A DNA stretch of 6,144 bases from Sphingobacterium sp. (GCA_028276345.1 JAPYWM010000084.1:1-6144); one strand, 5' to 3'. Counted from the first letter of the stretch, positions 1 to 5,320 are shown. Numbers and translations: made by a program. The notes: generated by a model not told the origin, from the sequence alone.

Positions 1-423
1 CAAATAGCGGCTATGCTCCTCCCCCAGGCCTCTGCGAAGGGCATACAATTAGAATTTCTGGTGCCCGACAGCCAGGGCTGGGGTGACCCTATCTACCTCA
101 AGCAGGCCCTGCTCAATCTGCTCACGAATGCTATCAAATTCACGCCCCCCGAGAAAAAGGTGACCTTCCAGGTGCAAAGCACCGACACCCAGGACATCAT
201 CTGGATAAAAGACGAAGGGATGGGTATGGATGCGGAAACGCTCCGGTCTTTGTGGGAGCCGAGCCAGCGGCCTATCCGCACGGGTACCGCCGGCGAAACC
301 GGCACCGGCATCGGCCTCCCCCTCGTCAAAACCATCTTAGAAAGCCACGGCGGCCAGATTCAGGTCTCCTCCCAGGTGGGTCAAGGCACAACCTTCCAAA
401 TCACCCTCCCCCGGAAGCCGTAG
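1..423 (+). CDS. Sensor histidine kinase, C-terminal ATPase domain (5' end outside window)
   Basis: The frame is open from the first base, giving 140 residues that form the HATPase_c (GHKL) catalytic domain of a two-component sensor kinase. Visible motifs are the N box (ALLNLLTNAIKFTP, about residues 36-49), the G1 box DEGMGM (71-76) and the G2 box GTGIGLPLVK (101-110), followed by the usual terminal strands ending in TFQITLP. This domain binds ATP and phosphorylates the conserved histidine of the DHp domain. That domain, and any sensor, PAS or membrane part, lies upstream of the window, so the signal and the partner regulator cannot be told. A methionine at base 13 is internal to the domain and is not the start. 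The protein ends nine bases before the epimerase gene. The family call is firm; the pathway is unknown. Confidence 0.93.
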   Translation, partial: QIAAMLLPQASAKGIQLEFLVPDSQGWGDPIYLKQALLNLLTNAIKFTPPEKKVTFQVQSTDTQDIIWIKDEGMGMDAETLRSLWEPSQRPIRTGTAGETGTGIGLPLVKTILESHGGQIQVSSQVGQGTTFQITLPRKP

Positions 424-428
424 CTTTG
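421..428 (+). promoter_or_regulatory. Bacteroidota -7 element (TAGCTTTG) of the epimerase gene
   Basis: TAGCTTTG matches the Bacteroidota sigma-A -7 consensus TAnnTTTG exactly and is followed by 4 nt and then the ATG at 433. This spacing predicts an almost leaderless transcript. The TAG is also the stop codon of the preceding histidine kinase. No clear -33 TTG is seen at the usual distance; the nearest candidate is TTC at 394-396. Confidence 0.6.
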
Positions 429-432
429 TCGC

Positions 433-1368
433 ATGAAAGTTTTGGTAACAGGAGGGGCGGGCTTCATCGGCTCTCATCTCTGCGAAGCCCTCCACCACGA
501 GGGTTATCAGGTATTTGCGCTGGACAACCTCTCCACCGGCCGCCAAGAAAACCTTCCCCCTACCCTACCCCTTTACCAGATAGACCTGCGCGACCAGGAT
601 GCTCTGAATGATTTTTTCGAAAAAAACTCGTTTGATGTGATCTTTCACTTAGCAGCGCAGGTAGATGTGCGCACGTCGGTGGATTCGCCGCTCACAGATG
701 CCGAAATCAATGTCCTTGGCACGCTAAATCTTATTTCTGCGGCGAGTAGACAGAAGCCGTGGATTATTTTCGCCTCCACGGGAGGAGCTATTTATGGGGA
801 GAAGGTCTCCCTTCCTATTACCGAAGACGCCTGTCCGCAGCCCGAAGCTCCTTATGGCATCGCCAAGCTTGCCGGTGAACTGTACGGTTCCCGCCTGATG
901 AAGCTCTACGGGGGCGCCTGGACCACGCTTCGCTTAGCCAATGTCTATGGCCCCCGCCAAAACCCCTTCGGTGAAGCTGGCGTCGTAGCGATCTTCACCT
1001 ACCGCATGCTCCAGCGCAGCATCCCCCACATCTACGGCGATGGCCTACAAACCCGCGACTTCGTCTACGTGGAAGACGTAGTCCGGGCCTTTCTAAGCGT
1101 ACTAAAACATCCGGACACAACCCAAGGAGAAACTTACAATGTGGGCACCAGCCAGCAAACCTCGGTGTTAGCGCTTTACCAGACCATTGCCGAGGCAGTG
1201 GGTTTCCCCCATCCCCCGAAACACCTCCCCCCTAAACCCGGGGAACTTCGCCATAACGCCCTCTCCTATCAGAAACTCCACCAGGCCACAAAGTGGAGCC
1301 CTCAGGTAAGTCTTAGCCAAGGGGTTAGGCAGACTGTAACGTACTTTCGCCAGCTCCAAAAATCCTAA
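433..1368 (+). CDS. NAD-dependent epimerase/dehydratase, UDP-glucose 4-epimerase (GalE)-like
   Basis: A complete 311-residue extended short-chain dehydrogenase/reductase, a normal length for compact GalE-type epimerases. The Rossmann fold starts at residue 2 with the NAD motif GGAGFIG (7-13). D31 in ALDNLSTGR is placed to bind the adenosine ribose. HLAAQ lies at 72-76, the catalytic S/T at S115-T116 in FASTGG, and the Y141-x3-K145 pair in PYGIAK. Later motifs VYGPRQNP, GEAGVVAIF and GDGLQTRDFVYVEDV are typical of GalE-like enzymes of bacteria and archaea, which interconvert UDP-glucose and UDP-galactose (or the N-acetyl forms) for surface polysaccharides. The substrate cannot be fixed from sequence; UDP-glucuronate epimerase or decarboxylase activity is a less likely alternative. 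The start is supported by the -7 element 4 nt upstream. The DUF4476-like gene follows 63 bp downstream. Confidence 0.9.
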   Translation: MKVLVTGGAGFIGSHLCEALHHEGYQVFALDNLSTGRQENLPPTLPLYQIDLRDQDALNDFFEKNSFDVIFHLAAQVDVRTSVDSPLTDAEINVLGTLNLISAASRQKPWIIFASTGGAIYGEKVSLPITEDACPQPEAPYGIAKLAGELYGSRLMKLYGGAWTTLRLANVYGPRQNPFGEAGVVAIFTYRMLQRSIPHIYGDGLQTRDFVYVEDVVRAFLSVLKHPDTTQGETYNVGTSQQTSVLALYQTIAEAVGFPHPPKHLPPKPGELRHNALSYQKLHQATKWSPQVSLSQGVRQTVTYFRQLQKS

Positions 1369-1417
1369 CTTTTGGTATGTATCCCCCACTCCACCCCGTG
1401 GAATGGTGTGCATTTTG

Positions 1418-1425
1418 TTTCTTTG
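1418..1425 (+). promoter_or_regulatory. Weak -7-like element (TTTCTTTG) before the DUF4476-like gene
   Basis: TTTCTTTG differs from TAnnTTTG at one defined position and lies 6 nt before the in-frame GTG at 1432. The spacing resembles that of the other genes here and helps choose that start. A more upstream near-match, TAACTTTTG at 1366-1374, has one extra base in the spacer. Read-through from the epimerase gene is equally possible. Confidence 0.3.
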
Positions 1426-1431
1426 TGGAAG

Positions 1432-1803
1432 GTGCGCTGGATGGGCATTTCGGTCCTGCTGGGGGCCCTTTGGAGTCAACCCTGTCGGGTAGCTACCTTG
1501 TCGGATGTGCAGTTTAACTACATCCGCTTAGAGGTGGCTTCCCTCAGCATGGAGGCCAGCCGCTTAGAGAGAATCAAAGATATTGTGGAAAATAACTGCC
1601 TCTCCACCGCCCAGCTAAAAGACCTTTTATGGCTTTTAGACCACGAGAGCACGCGCTTAGAAGTTATCCGCAAAGCCGCAGACCGGGTGTATAATCCACA
1701 TCTTCTTCCCGAGGCGCTTCAGGAGCTTTTTACCACAGAAAGCGGCCAGCGCGCCTACGAAAAGTGGCTACGTGAGTGGCAGCGTAAAAGACCGAAAGAT
1801 TAG
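1432..1803 (+). CDS. Small secreted DUF4476-like protein
   Basis: A 123-residue protein from the GTG at 1432. ATG 1441, GTG 1408 and TTG 1372 are in-frame alternatives. GTG 1432 gives a short charged N-terminus (MRWM) before a hydrophobic stretch, GISVLLGALW, so a signal peptide cleaved near residue 15-22 is likely. The mature part is helical, with a pattern resembling DUF4476 of Bacteroidota secreted proteins: a helix with RLERIKDIVENN (44-55), then LSTAQLKDLLWLLDHESTRLEVIRKAADRV (57-86, shown here as one block by position), then a C-terminal helix ending YEKWLREWQRKR. No enzymatic motif is visible and the function of the family is not established. The last 45 codons, stop codon and 7 further bases are repeated 2212 bp downstream, so this 3' end may have been re-supplied by recombination. 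The DUF4476 assignment is from pattern memory and moderately sure. Confidence 0.65.
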   Translation: MRWMGISVLLGALWSQPCRVATLSDVQFNYIRLEVASLSMEASRLERIKDIVENNCLSTAQLKDLLWLLDHESTRLEVIRKAADRVYNPHLLPEALQELFTTESGQRAYEKWLREWQRKRPKD

Positions 1804-1810
1804 CCTACCA
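1666..1810 (+). repeat. 145-bp direct repeat, copy 1 (3' end of the DUF4476-like gene)
   Basis: Bases 1666-1810 match 3878-4022 at an offset of exactly 2212 bp with no gaps. I count 6 mismatches by eye (139/145 identical). The repeat starts at codon 79 of the gene and ends 7 bp after its stop codon, after which the two flanks are unrelated. Of the five coding differences, three are silent (CCA/CCG, CGT/CGC, CAG/CAA) and two change residues (E/K, P/Q). Confidence 0.97.
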
Positions 1811-2093
1811 CTCCCCAGCGCAAAAGCGCGGAAATCTTGAAACATATCCTTCCCCAATGCAGCAAGGCACGCGCTGAAAGTGCCCCCCCTTCATCAAGCC
1901 CTTCTCCGCTGGCGGCGAGAGAAGAGGGGGTGAGATTACTCTGTTCCTCGCAAGACATAGAAATAGGAAGGTTATCCCGTTGCCGGCTTTTCAGCGCTCT
2001 TGGGGGGAGGAAAGGAATTGTACCCGAAAGGCGAGTTTACGGCTCCGGATGGGAGCGCCAGCGTACTCCTCAAAACCGCCGGGATAACCATAG
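1811..2093. other. Non-coding, hairpin-rich stretch after repeat copy 1
   Basis: I see no credible gene here: open frames exist, but they start on TTG, have no family resemblance and run through palindromes. Local hairpins include GGCAC/GTGCC (1866-1884), an 8-bp stem with one bulged A, CCCTTCTC/GAGAAG-A-GGG (1899-1928), and the multi-branched candidate at 1970-2089 listed separately. GCGCAAAAGCGC near 1819 could form a small stem just after the DUF4476-like gene but lacks a T-run. The stretch is probably an intergenic remnant of the rearranged segment. Confidence 0.5.
1970..2089. ncRNA. Possible structured RNA or small inverted-repeat element
   Basis: GGTTATCCCG (1970-1979) is perfectly complementary to CGGGATAACC (2080-2089), closing a 120-nt domain. 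Inside it, CTTTTC (1987-1992) can pair with GGAAAG (2009-2014). A longer interrupted hairpin is made of GAGT/ACTC, ACG/CGT and GCTCC/GGAGC with a GGATG loop (2033-2068). This resembles a three-way junction RNA, but the GC-rich context makes chance pairing easy. I matched it to no RNA family I know; RNase P, SRP, tmRNA and TPP core motifs are absent. The other reading is a MITE-like element: 10-bp inverted ends, with CATAGAAA occurring near both outer sides (1956-1963, 2089-2096). Strand is undetermined. Confidence 0.25.
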
Positions 2094-2127
2094 AAAATGA
2101 GGGGATGGTCTGCCGACCACCCCCTCA
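2094..2127 (-). terminator. Intrinsic terminator of the T9SS-cargo fragment
   Basis: On the minus strand a 13-bp stem (TGAGGGGGTGGTC / GACCATCCCCTCA, fully paired with one G-U wobble) with a GGCA loop is followed by TTTT. It begins 22 nt past the TAG stop of the minus-strand gene at 2149. On the plus strand the same stem has an A-C mismatch and no T-run, so it points only one way. Confidence 0.85.
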
Positions 2128-2148
2128 CTAAGACGCTTTCAGCGCTGC

Positions 2149-3018
2149 CTACGGCTGCACTACAAGTCGATACATGTGCTGCTGGCTACTACCCACCAGC
2201 CGCACCACATAAAAGCCCGCCGGCAAAGAAAACTCATAAGTCCGGGCTTCTGTCAGTTCGCCTCGCAGCACTTGCCGCCCCAAAGCATCTACCACCTCCA
2301 ACCTGTACGGCCCTCCTTCCGATAAGCCAATCCAGAAGGTCCCCAAAGAAGGATTAGGATACAGTAGAGGCTTTAAAGAACTGCCGCTCGAGAGCGTGCT
2401 GGTGCGGGCAGTAATGTAGAACTGATACTGCCGTGTACGCTGATGCCCCTGGCTGGTGGAGGTAATTTGAAGGATGTAAGTACCCGGTGAGACGCTTATC
2501 GGAATGATATTGCTAATGCCCGACAGCACCGAAGGCCCACCTCCCGCAGGAGAAATAGACCACTGCCACGTGTAAAAGAGCGTATCCGAAATAGGGGTAG
2601 GGACCACGTATCCCAGAATCGTATCGGGTGGCGTGTAGGAAATCGTATTACCGGGCCAGTAGGTGCTATCACCCAAGCCCACATTGACGCTATCGGGATA
2701 ACCACAATACAGAGGCGTGATGTCCAGAACATAAAAGCTGCTATCCCGACATACTACATTGCCTGCGCTATCCCGCACCATCATCCATACTGTCAAGAAG
2801 GCACTTGAGAACGCATTAGCAGGCGTACGTAGCGTATCACAGGAACTATAACTATAAAAAGGCCCTCCTACATAAACCCCCGTAGAAAAGAGCCTGTACC
2901 CCCACGAGTAGCTTCGTCCAGGACAATAGCCACCCGATGGCGAGACGCACAGCACATAACTCCGCCCCGAGCATAACTGATGAAAACCCCCATTCGGTCG
3001 TCTGATTGCCCCTCGCAT
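2149..3018 (-). CDS. T9SS-sorted surface protein, 5'-truncated fragment with C-terminal sorting domain
   Basis: The frame encodes 289 residues. Residues about 217-289 are a type A sorting domain of the type IX secretion system (TIGR04183 type): LYPNPSLGTFWIGL, then YRLEVVDALGRQV, then an AGFYVVRL strand and a short final MYRLVVQP. It directs export across the outer membrane and anchoring at the cell surface. The upstream part (about 15-205) is Cys-, Ser-, Tyr- and Gly-rich beta-type sequence resembling PKD/Ig-like repeats, e.g. YTWQWSISPAGG and SPGTYILQITS. T9SS cargo must first pass the Sec pathway, yet there is no signal peptide: the protein opens at MRGAIRRPNGG inside what looks like a repeat, with an in-frame TAG 15 nt upstream and no TAnnTTTG element. 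I infer a decapitated, probably non-functional gene that keeps its own terminator. The sorting domain is certain; the gene's integrity is doubtful. Confidence 0.8.
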   Translation of the reverse strand: MRGAIRRPNGGFHQLCSGRSYVLCVSPSGGYCPGRSYSWGYRLFSTGVYVGGPFYSYSSCDTLRTPANAFSSAFLTVWMMVRDSAGNVVCRDSSFYVLDITPLYCGYPDSVNVGLGDSTYWPGNTISYTPPDTILGYVVPTPISDTLFYTWQWSISPAGGGPSVLSGISNIIPISVSPGTYILQITSTSQGHQRTRQYQFYITARTSTLSSGSSLKPLLYPNPSLGTFWIGLSEGGPYRLEVVDALGRQVLRGELTEARTYEFSLPAGFYVVRLVGSSQQHMYRLVVQP

Positions 3019-3139
3019 TCGGTCTATAAGCTACACCTCAAGAAAAAAGGGGCGTACTCTTGATGCGCTCACTTTGTAACAAGTGCACTCAAAGAAGAGC
3101 TCGTGCTTTTTAGATTGTACCGCGGCCCTCTGGTCTAAT

Positions 3140-3469
3140 CTACAATAACACCGCCGTACCCGAGGCTGTCACCATCATCATATTGGTACCGCCCATGTGG
3201 ACACTGGTGTAGGTGATATACACCCCAATAACGGCGTTACCTCCTAACCGCCTCGCGGCTTCCGCCATTTCCCGAAGCGCTGCCTCCCGAGCCTCCCGAA
3301 GTGCCGCCTCATATGAACGCGAACGACCTCCAAAAATGTCCCGAATTCTTGCAAAAAAATCCCGAAAAATGTTCACCCCTATAATCACCTCACCTGTTAC
3401 AACGCCCAAGTACCGCATGATTCGATAACCCTCTACAAAATGAGTCGTCGTAATAAGCATGTTCGTCAT
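3140..3469 (-). CDS. YbjQ/UPF0145 family protein (heavy-metal-binding domain, PF01906)
   Basis: A 109-residue protein that matches the UPF0145/YbjQ family along its whole length. It shows ITTTHFVEGYRI (N-terminal strand), GVVTGEVIIGVNIFRDFFA, IRDIFGGRSRSYE, an alanine- and arginine-rich helix of AREAALREMAEAARRLG, GNAVIGVYITY, and the closing strand MMMVTASGTAV. Members are small proteins reported to assemble as pentamers; the 'heavy-metal-binding' label is an inference in databases and the role is unknown. I chose ATG 3469 because TAACTTTG lies 5 nt upstream, matching the short-leader pattern of other genes here. ATG 3460 gives the more usual family N-terminus (MLITTT) and is almost as likely. 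The gene lies between the two repeat copies and is divergent from, and possibly overlapping, the membrane-protein gene. Confidence 0.9.
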   Translation of the reverse strand: MTNMLITTTHFVEGYRIMRYLGVVTGEVIIGVNIFRDFFARIRDIFGGRSRSYEAALREAREAALREMAEAARRLGGNAVIGVYITYTSVHMGGTNMMMVTASGTAVLL

Positions 3470-3474
3470 GCCTC

Positions 3475-3482
3475 CAAAGTTA
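3475..3482 (-). promoter_or_regulatory. -7 element (TAACTTTG) of the YbjQ/UPF0145 gene
   Basis: On the minus strand TAACTTTG matches TAnnTTTG exactly, 5 nt before ATG 3469 and 14 nt before ATG 3460. It overlaps the likely start codon of the divergent plus-strand gene at 3482, so transcription of the two genes may interfere. No -33 TTG is evident. Confidence 0.55.
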
Positions 3483-3832
3483 TGGAGAATTTCATATGTG
3501 ATCGCGAGCTTTTCTACTTATGCTACCACGAAGTTAGTCTCACTAACCCGCGTCCGCTCGTGTTGAATGCCCATTATGGACTTTTCCGTGGCTTACTGAC
3601 CATGTTTGGGCTTTTAGCTGTGTTCTCATTCACTGGACTGATTTGGACGCTTCTAACTGTCCAAAGTCAAGCGGCAGCTTTTGGCGTTTGGACGGCCCTA
3701 TTTGTGGCCGCTACCCTCATCGCCTATATTCGCTGCAAAAAACGCAGTGAAGACTTTGCTCAGTCAGTTTTTGATCTGTTCATAGTCAGCATGGCTAATA
3801 AACTGCCAGTTGAGCAAGTCTCAAAGGCATAA
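3482..3832 (+). CDS. Unrecognised small protein with two transmembrane helices
   Basis: I do not recognise this family. From ATG 3482 it is 116 residues; ATG 3440 would add 14 residues but overlap the 5' end of the divergent UPF0145 gene. It has a polar N-terminus with CDRELFYLCYHE (6-17), then RPLVLNAHYGLFRG just before the first predicted helix (about 36-58). A short loop leads to a second helix (about 64-83) and a positively charged cytosolic-type tail (IRCKKRSEDFAQSVFDLF, 83-100). Both termini are probably cytoplasmic. The DNA is visibly less GC-rich than the flanking genes, no TAnnTTTG element precedes it, and the next start codon 29 nt downstream has a strong Shine-Dalgarno sequence. 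I infer recent transfer from outside Bacteroidota as the first gene of an operon whose second gene is lost. That it is a real gene is likely from its coherent membrane topology. Confidence 0.6.
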   Translation: MENFICDRELFYLCYHEVSLTNPRPLVLNAHYGLFRGLLTMFGLLAVFSFTGLIWTLLTVQSQAAAFGVWTALFVAATLIAYIRCKKRSEDFAQSVFDLFIVSMANKLPVEQVSKA

Positions 3833-3845
3833 TATCAATACGATT

Positions 3846-3853
3846 AAAAGGAG
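3846..3853 (+). promoter_or_regulatory. Strong Shine-Dalgarno site (AAAAGGAG) before a cut-off gene
   Basis: AAAAGGAG lies 8 nt before the ATG at 3862, an ideal ribosome binding site. Such sites are unusual in Bacteroidota, and I see none as good before the other genes of this window. It marks 3862 as the start of a gene that was once translated after the two-helix protein. Confidence 0.6.
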
Positions 3854-3861
3854 ACGCCTGA

Positions 3862-3906
3862 ATGTCCGATTGGTATAATCCGCAAAGCCGCAGACCGGGT
3901 GTATAA
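3862..3906 (+). pseudogene. First codons of an SD-led gene, truncated by repeat copy 2
   Basis: ATG 3862 begins MSDWYNPQSRRPGV and stops at TAA 3904. Only about the first five codons (MSDWY) lie left of the repeat boundary at 3878; the rest is DUF4476-like repeat sequence read out of frame. The good ribosome site and the 29-nt spacing after the membrane-protein gene show that a second operon gene started here and lost its body at the junction. Too little remains to name it. A deliberate 14-residue peptide is less likely. Confidence 0.5.
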
Positions 3907-4015
3907 TCCGCATCTTCTTCCCGAGGCGCTTCAGGAGCTTTTTACCACAGAAAGCGGCCAGCGCGCCTACGAAAAGTGGCTACGCAAGTGGCAACGTAAA
4001 AGACAGAAAGATTAG
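3878..4015 (+). pseudogene. Orphan 3' fragment of the DUF4476-like gene
   Basis: It encodes the last 45 residues (IRKAADRVYNPH... to ...RQKD) of the DUF4476-like protein, with stop TAG at 4013-4015. Relative to the intact copy two residues differ (E to K, P to Q). The frame is open back to 3848, but no ATG, GTG or TTG start lies in it, so it is not expected to be translated. It abuts the convergent flippase-like gene with 10 bp between stops. Confidence 0.9.
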
Positions 4016-4022
4016 GCTACCA
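3878..4022 (+). repeat. 145-bp direct repeat, copy 2
   Basis: This is the partner of 1666-1810, in the same orientation, 139/145 identical. At its left edge GTATAATCCGCA (3873-3884) straddles the junction and recurs 28 bp further right inside the repeat (3901-3912), a 12-bp microhomology that may record how the junction formed. Confidence 0.97.
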
Positions 4023-4025
4023 GCA

Positions 4026-4967
4026 TCACGCCGGCGAGATGTCCGTAACGGCGTTTGTGCGGCGGAATGCAAAGTATCCTACGGCTATTAGGCCCAGCAG
4101 GAGGGTGTGGAGGGTCTGAAAAGCATGGATGAGCAGGACGAGGGTTTTAGCGGGGATTTCGGAATAGCCTAAGTAGCTCAGCAGGACGAATCCGATGGTG
4201 TGGAAGGTTCCCAGGCCACCGGGCACAGGCAGGGCCATAGCCAGACCCGACCCCACCAGCAGTACCCACGCCGCCCAAAGCGAAAATCCCTCCTCAAAAG
4301 CCCGGCCCGCCATCCAGGTTGCGAGCCAGTAACCGATCCAAATCCCCACAGACAGGAGGAGGTTCTGGTAGCGAGGCCGAACCATGAAGGCCGCTGCTAT
4401 CCCGCCGGCTATACGCTGGGCCCATCCCCAAGGCAACCGCTCCCGATACCGGTAAAAAACCCACAGGATGCCCAACCCGATTATGGTGCCCAGAGCCAGG
4501 AGGGGGAGCCACTGCCAGAGACCTAGCCGCTGTAGCCAGTTAGCACCCTCTCGACTAACGACGATGAGCGCCCACACCCCTAAAAGCAGCACATCCAGCA
4601 CCCTTTCACCAATGACTGTGCCTAAGCTGGTAGGCAGCGGCACTTTTCGCGTGTGGTAAAGAAGGGAACATCGCGCGACCTCACCCGCCCGAGGAAGGCC
4701 CAGGTTCACCAAGTAGCCTGCCATCAGCGCCATAAAAGCTTCTAAAAAGGGCACTTCGGCGGAGCCGCTGGCTCGCAGAAAAAGCCGCCATCGCCAGGCT
4801 CGTAGCACGTGGGCCAGTCCCATGAGGAGGGCAGCCCCCGCAATCCATTCCCCGTGCCAGCTTACCTCGCGAAGGGTCTGCCAAGGATAATCCCGAAGCA
4901 CCCAGTACAGGAGCACCCCGCCTACGCCTATTCCAAGGCTTGCTTCTATCCAGCGCCGCCCCCTCAC
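4026..4967 (-). CDS. Flippase-like integral membrane protein (AglD/UPF0104, LPG synthase transmembrane region family)
   Basis: A complete 313-residue protein with about eight hydrophobic segments (roughly 8-25, 41-57, 76-92, 122-138, 151-172, 203-221, 230-266 and 275-302). Family landmarks are present: HVLRAWRWRLFLRA (53-66), the N-LGLPRAGEVAR signature (88-99), GERVLD (120-125), and LPVPGGLGTFH (247-256) in a re-entrant-looking segment. The family includes AglD-associated membrane proteins and the transmembrane half of MprF. The soluble lysyl-transferase half of MprF is absent, so lipid or lipid-linked substrate translocation is the likeliest role, with substrate unknown. It starts on GTG 4967 inside the panD stop (GTGA, 4-bp overlap), implying translational coupling. 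A panD followed by such a gene is an arrangement I recall from other Bacteroidota. Confidence 0.88.
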   Translation of the reverse strand: MRGRRWIEASLGIGVGGVLLYWVLRDYPWQTLREVSWHGEWIAGAALLMGLAHVLRAWRWRLFLRASGSAEVPFLEAFMALMAGYLVNLGLPRAGEVARCSLLYHTRKVPLPTSLGTVIGERVLDVLLLGVWALIVVSREGANWLQRLGLWQWLPLLALGTIIGLGILWVFYRYRERLPWGWAQRIAGGIAAAFMVRPRYQNLLLSVGIWIGYWLATWMAGRAFEEGFSLWAAWVLLVGSGLAMALPVPGGLGTFHTIGFVLLSYLGYSEIPAKTLVLLIHAFQTLHTLLLGLIAVGYFAFRRTNAVTDISPA

Positions 4968-5308
4968 AAACGATTCCCTTCGCGGGGAAAAATCACAATG
5001 GGCTTGTGCGAATGGGCTTCCTCGGGCGTGAGCCAGGCATACGCTATGACAATCACCAGGTCTCCCACCATGCCCGTACGAGCCGCAGGGCCATTTAGCC
5101 CTACGATCCCGCTACCCCGAGGACCTTCAATCAGATAGGTCTCTATCCGAGCCCCAGTATTCACATTCAGCACGTGCACTTGCTCATACGGCAAAAGCCC
5201 CGCCGCATCCATCAGGTCTCTATCGAGCGTCAAACTCCCAACATAGTCCAAATCCACCTGCGTAATCCGTACCCGGTGAATCTTGGACTTGAGCACCGCA
5301 ATCAGCAC
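4964..5308 (-). CDS. panD: Aspartate 1-decarboxylase (pyruvoyl-dependent)
   Basis: PanD decarboxylates L-aspartate to beta-alanine, the precursor of the pantothenate and CoA beta-alanine moiety, in the cytoplasm. I chose GTG 5308, giving 114 residues: it places the self-processing site at G24-S25 (YVGS), with K9, R54, Y58 and N72 (GLNGPAA) all at their canonical numbers. Ser25 becomes the pyruvoyl cofactor after autocleavage into beta and alpha chains. The C-terminus is slightly shorter than that of E. coli PanD (126 residues). A TTG at 5323 would add five residues, but these overlap the -7 element TACTTTTG, which ends 4 nt before the GTG. panC and panB are not nearby. The stop overlaps the flippase-like gene by 4 bp, forming a two-gene operon. 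Confidence 0.96.
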   Translation of the reverse strand: MLIAVLKSKIHRVRITQVDLDYVGSLTLDRDLMDAAGLLPYEQVHVLNVNTGARIETYLIEGPRGSGIVGLNGPAARTGMVGDLVIVIAYAWLTPEEAHSHKPIVIFPREGNRL

Positions 5309-5312
5309 CCTG

Positions 5313-5320
5313 CAAAAGTA
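5313..5320 (-). promoter_or_regulatory. -7 element (TACTTTTG) of panD
   Basis: On the minus strand TACTTTTG matches TAnnTTTG exactly and stands 4 nt before GTG 5308, the same spacing as for the epimerase gene. It supports the GTG start and a near-leaderless panD-flippase mRNA. Confidence 0.6.

Noticed and set aside
252..611. Overlapping frame across the kinase and epimerase genes
   Set aside because: It is rich in Pro, Arg and His from shifted GC-rich codons, and both overlapped genes have clear family motifs.
1927..1945. TPP riboswitch-like GGTGAGATTAC
   Set aside because: The partner ACCTGATC...GATAATGCC core is missing and no thiamine gene follows.
1837..2357. Two plus-strand open frames overlapping at ATGA (1837-2100 and 2097-2357)
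   Set aside because: The first starts on TTG and runs through palindromes. The second is antisense to the clear T9SS sorting domain and contains the terminator hairpin. Neither resembles a protein family.
3020..3139. Inverted repeats TAGATT/AATCTA and TCAAGA/TCTTGA as terminators after the UPF0145 gene
   Set aside because: Stems are only 6 bp with mismatched or long loops, and no T-run follows in the needed direction.
1666..4022. Simple tandem duplication of a 2212-bp unit
   Set aside because: In a tandem duplication the sequence after copy 2 would continue like that after copy 1. Similarity stops at 1810/4022, so only the 145-bp end is duplicated.
4200..4659. Plus-strand frames opposite the flippase-like gene
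   Set aside because: They are antisense shadows; the minus strand carries the membrane topology and family signatures.
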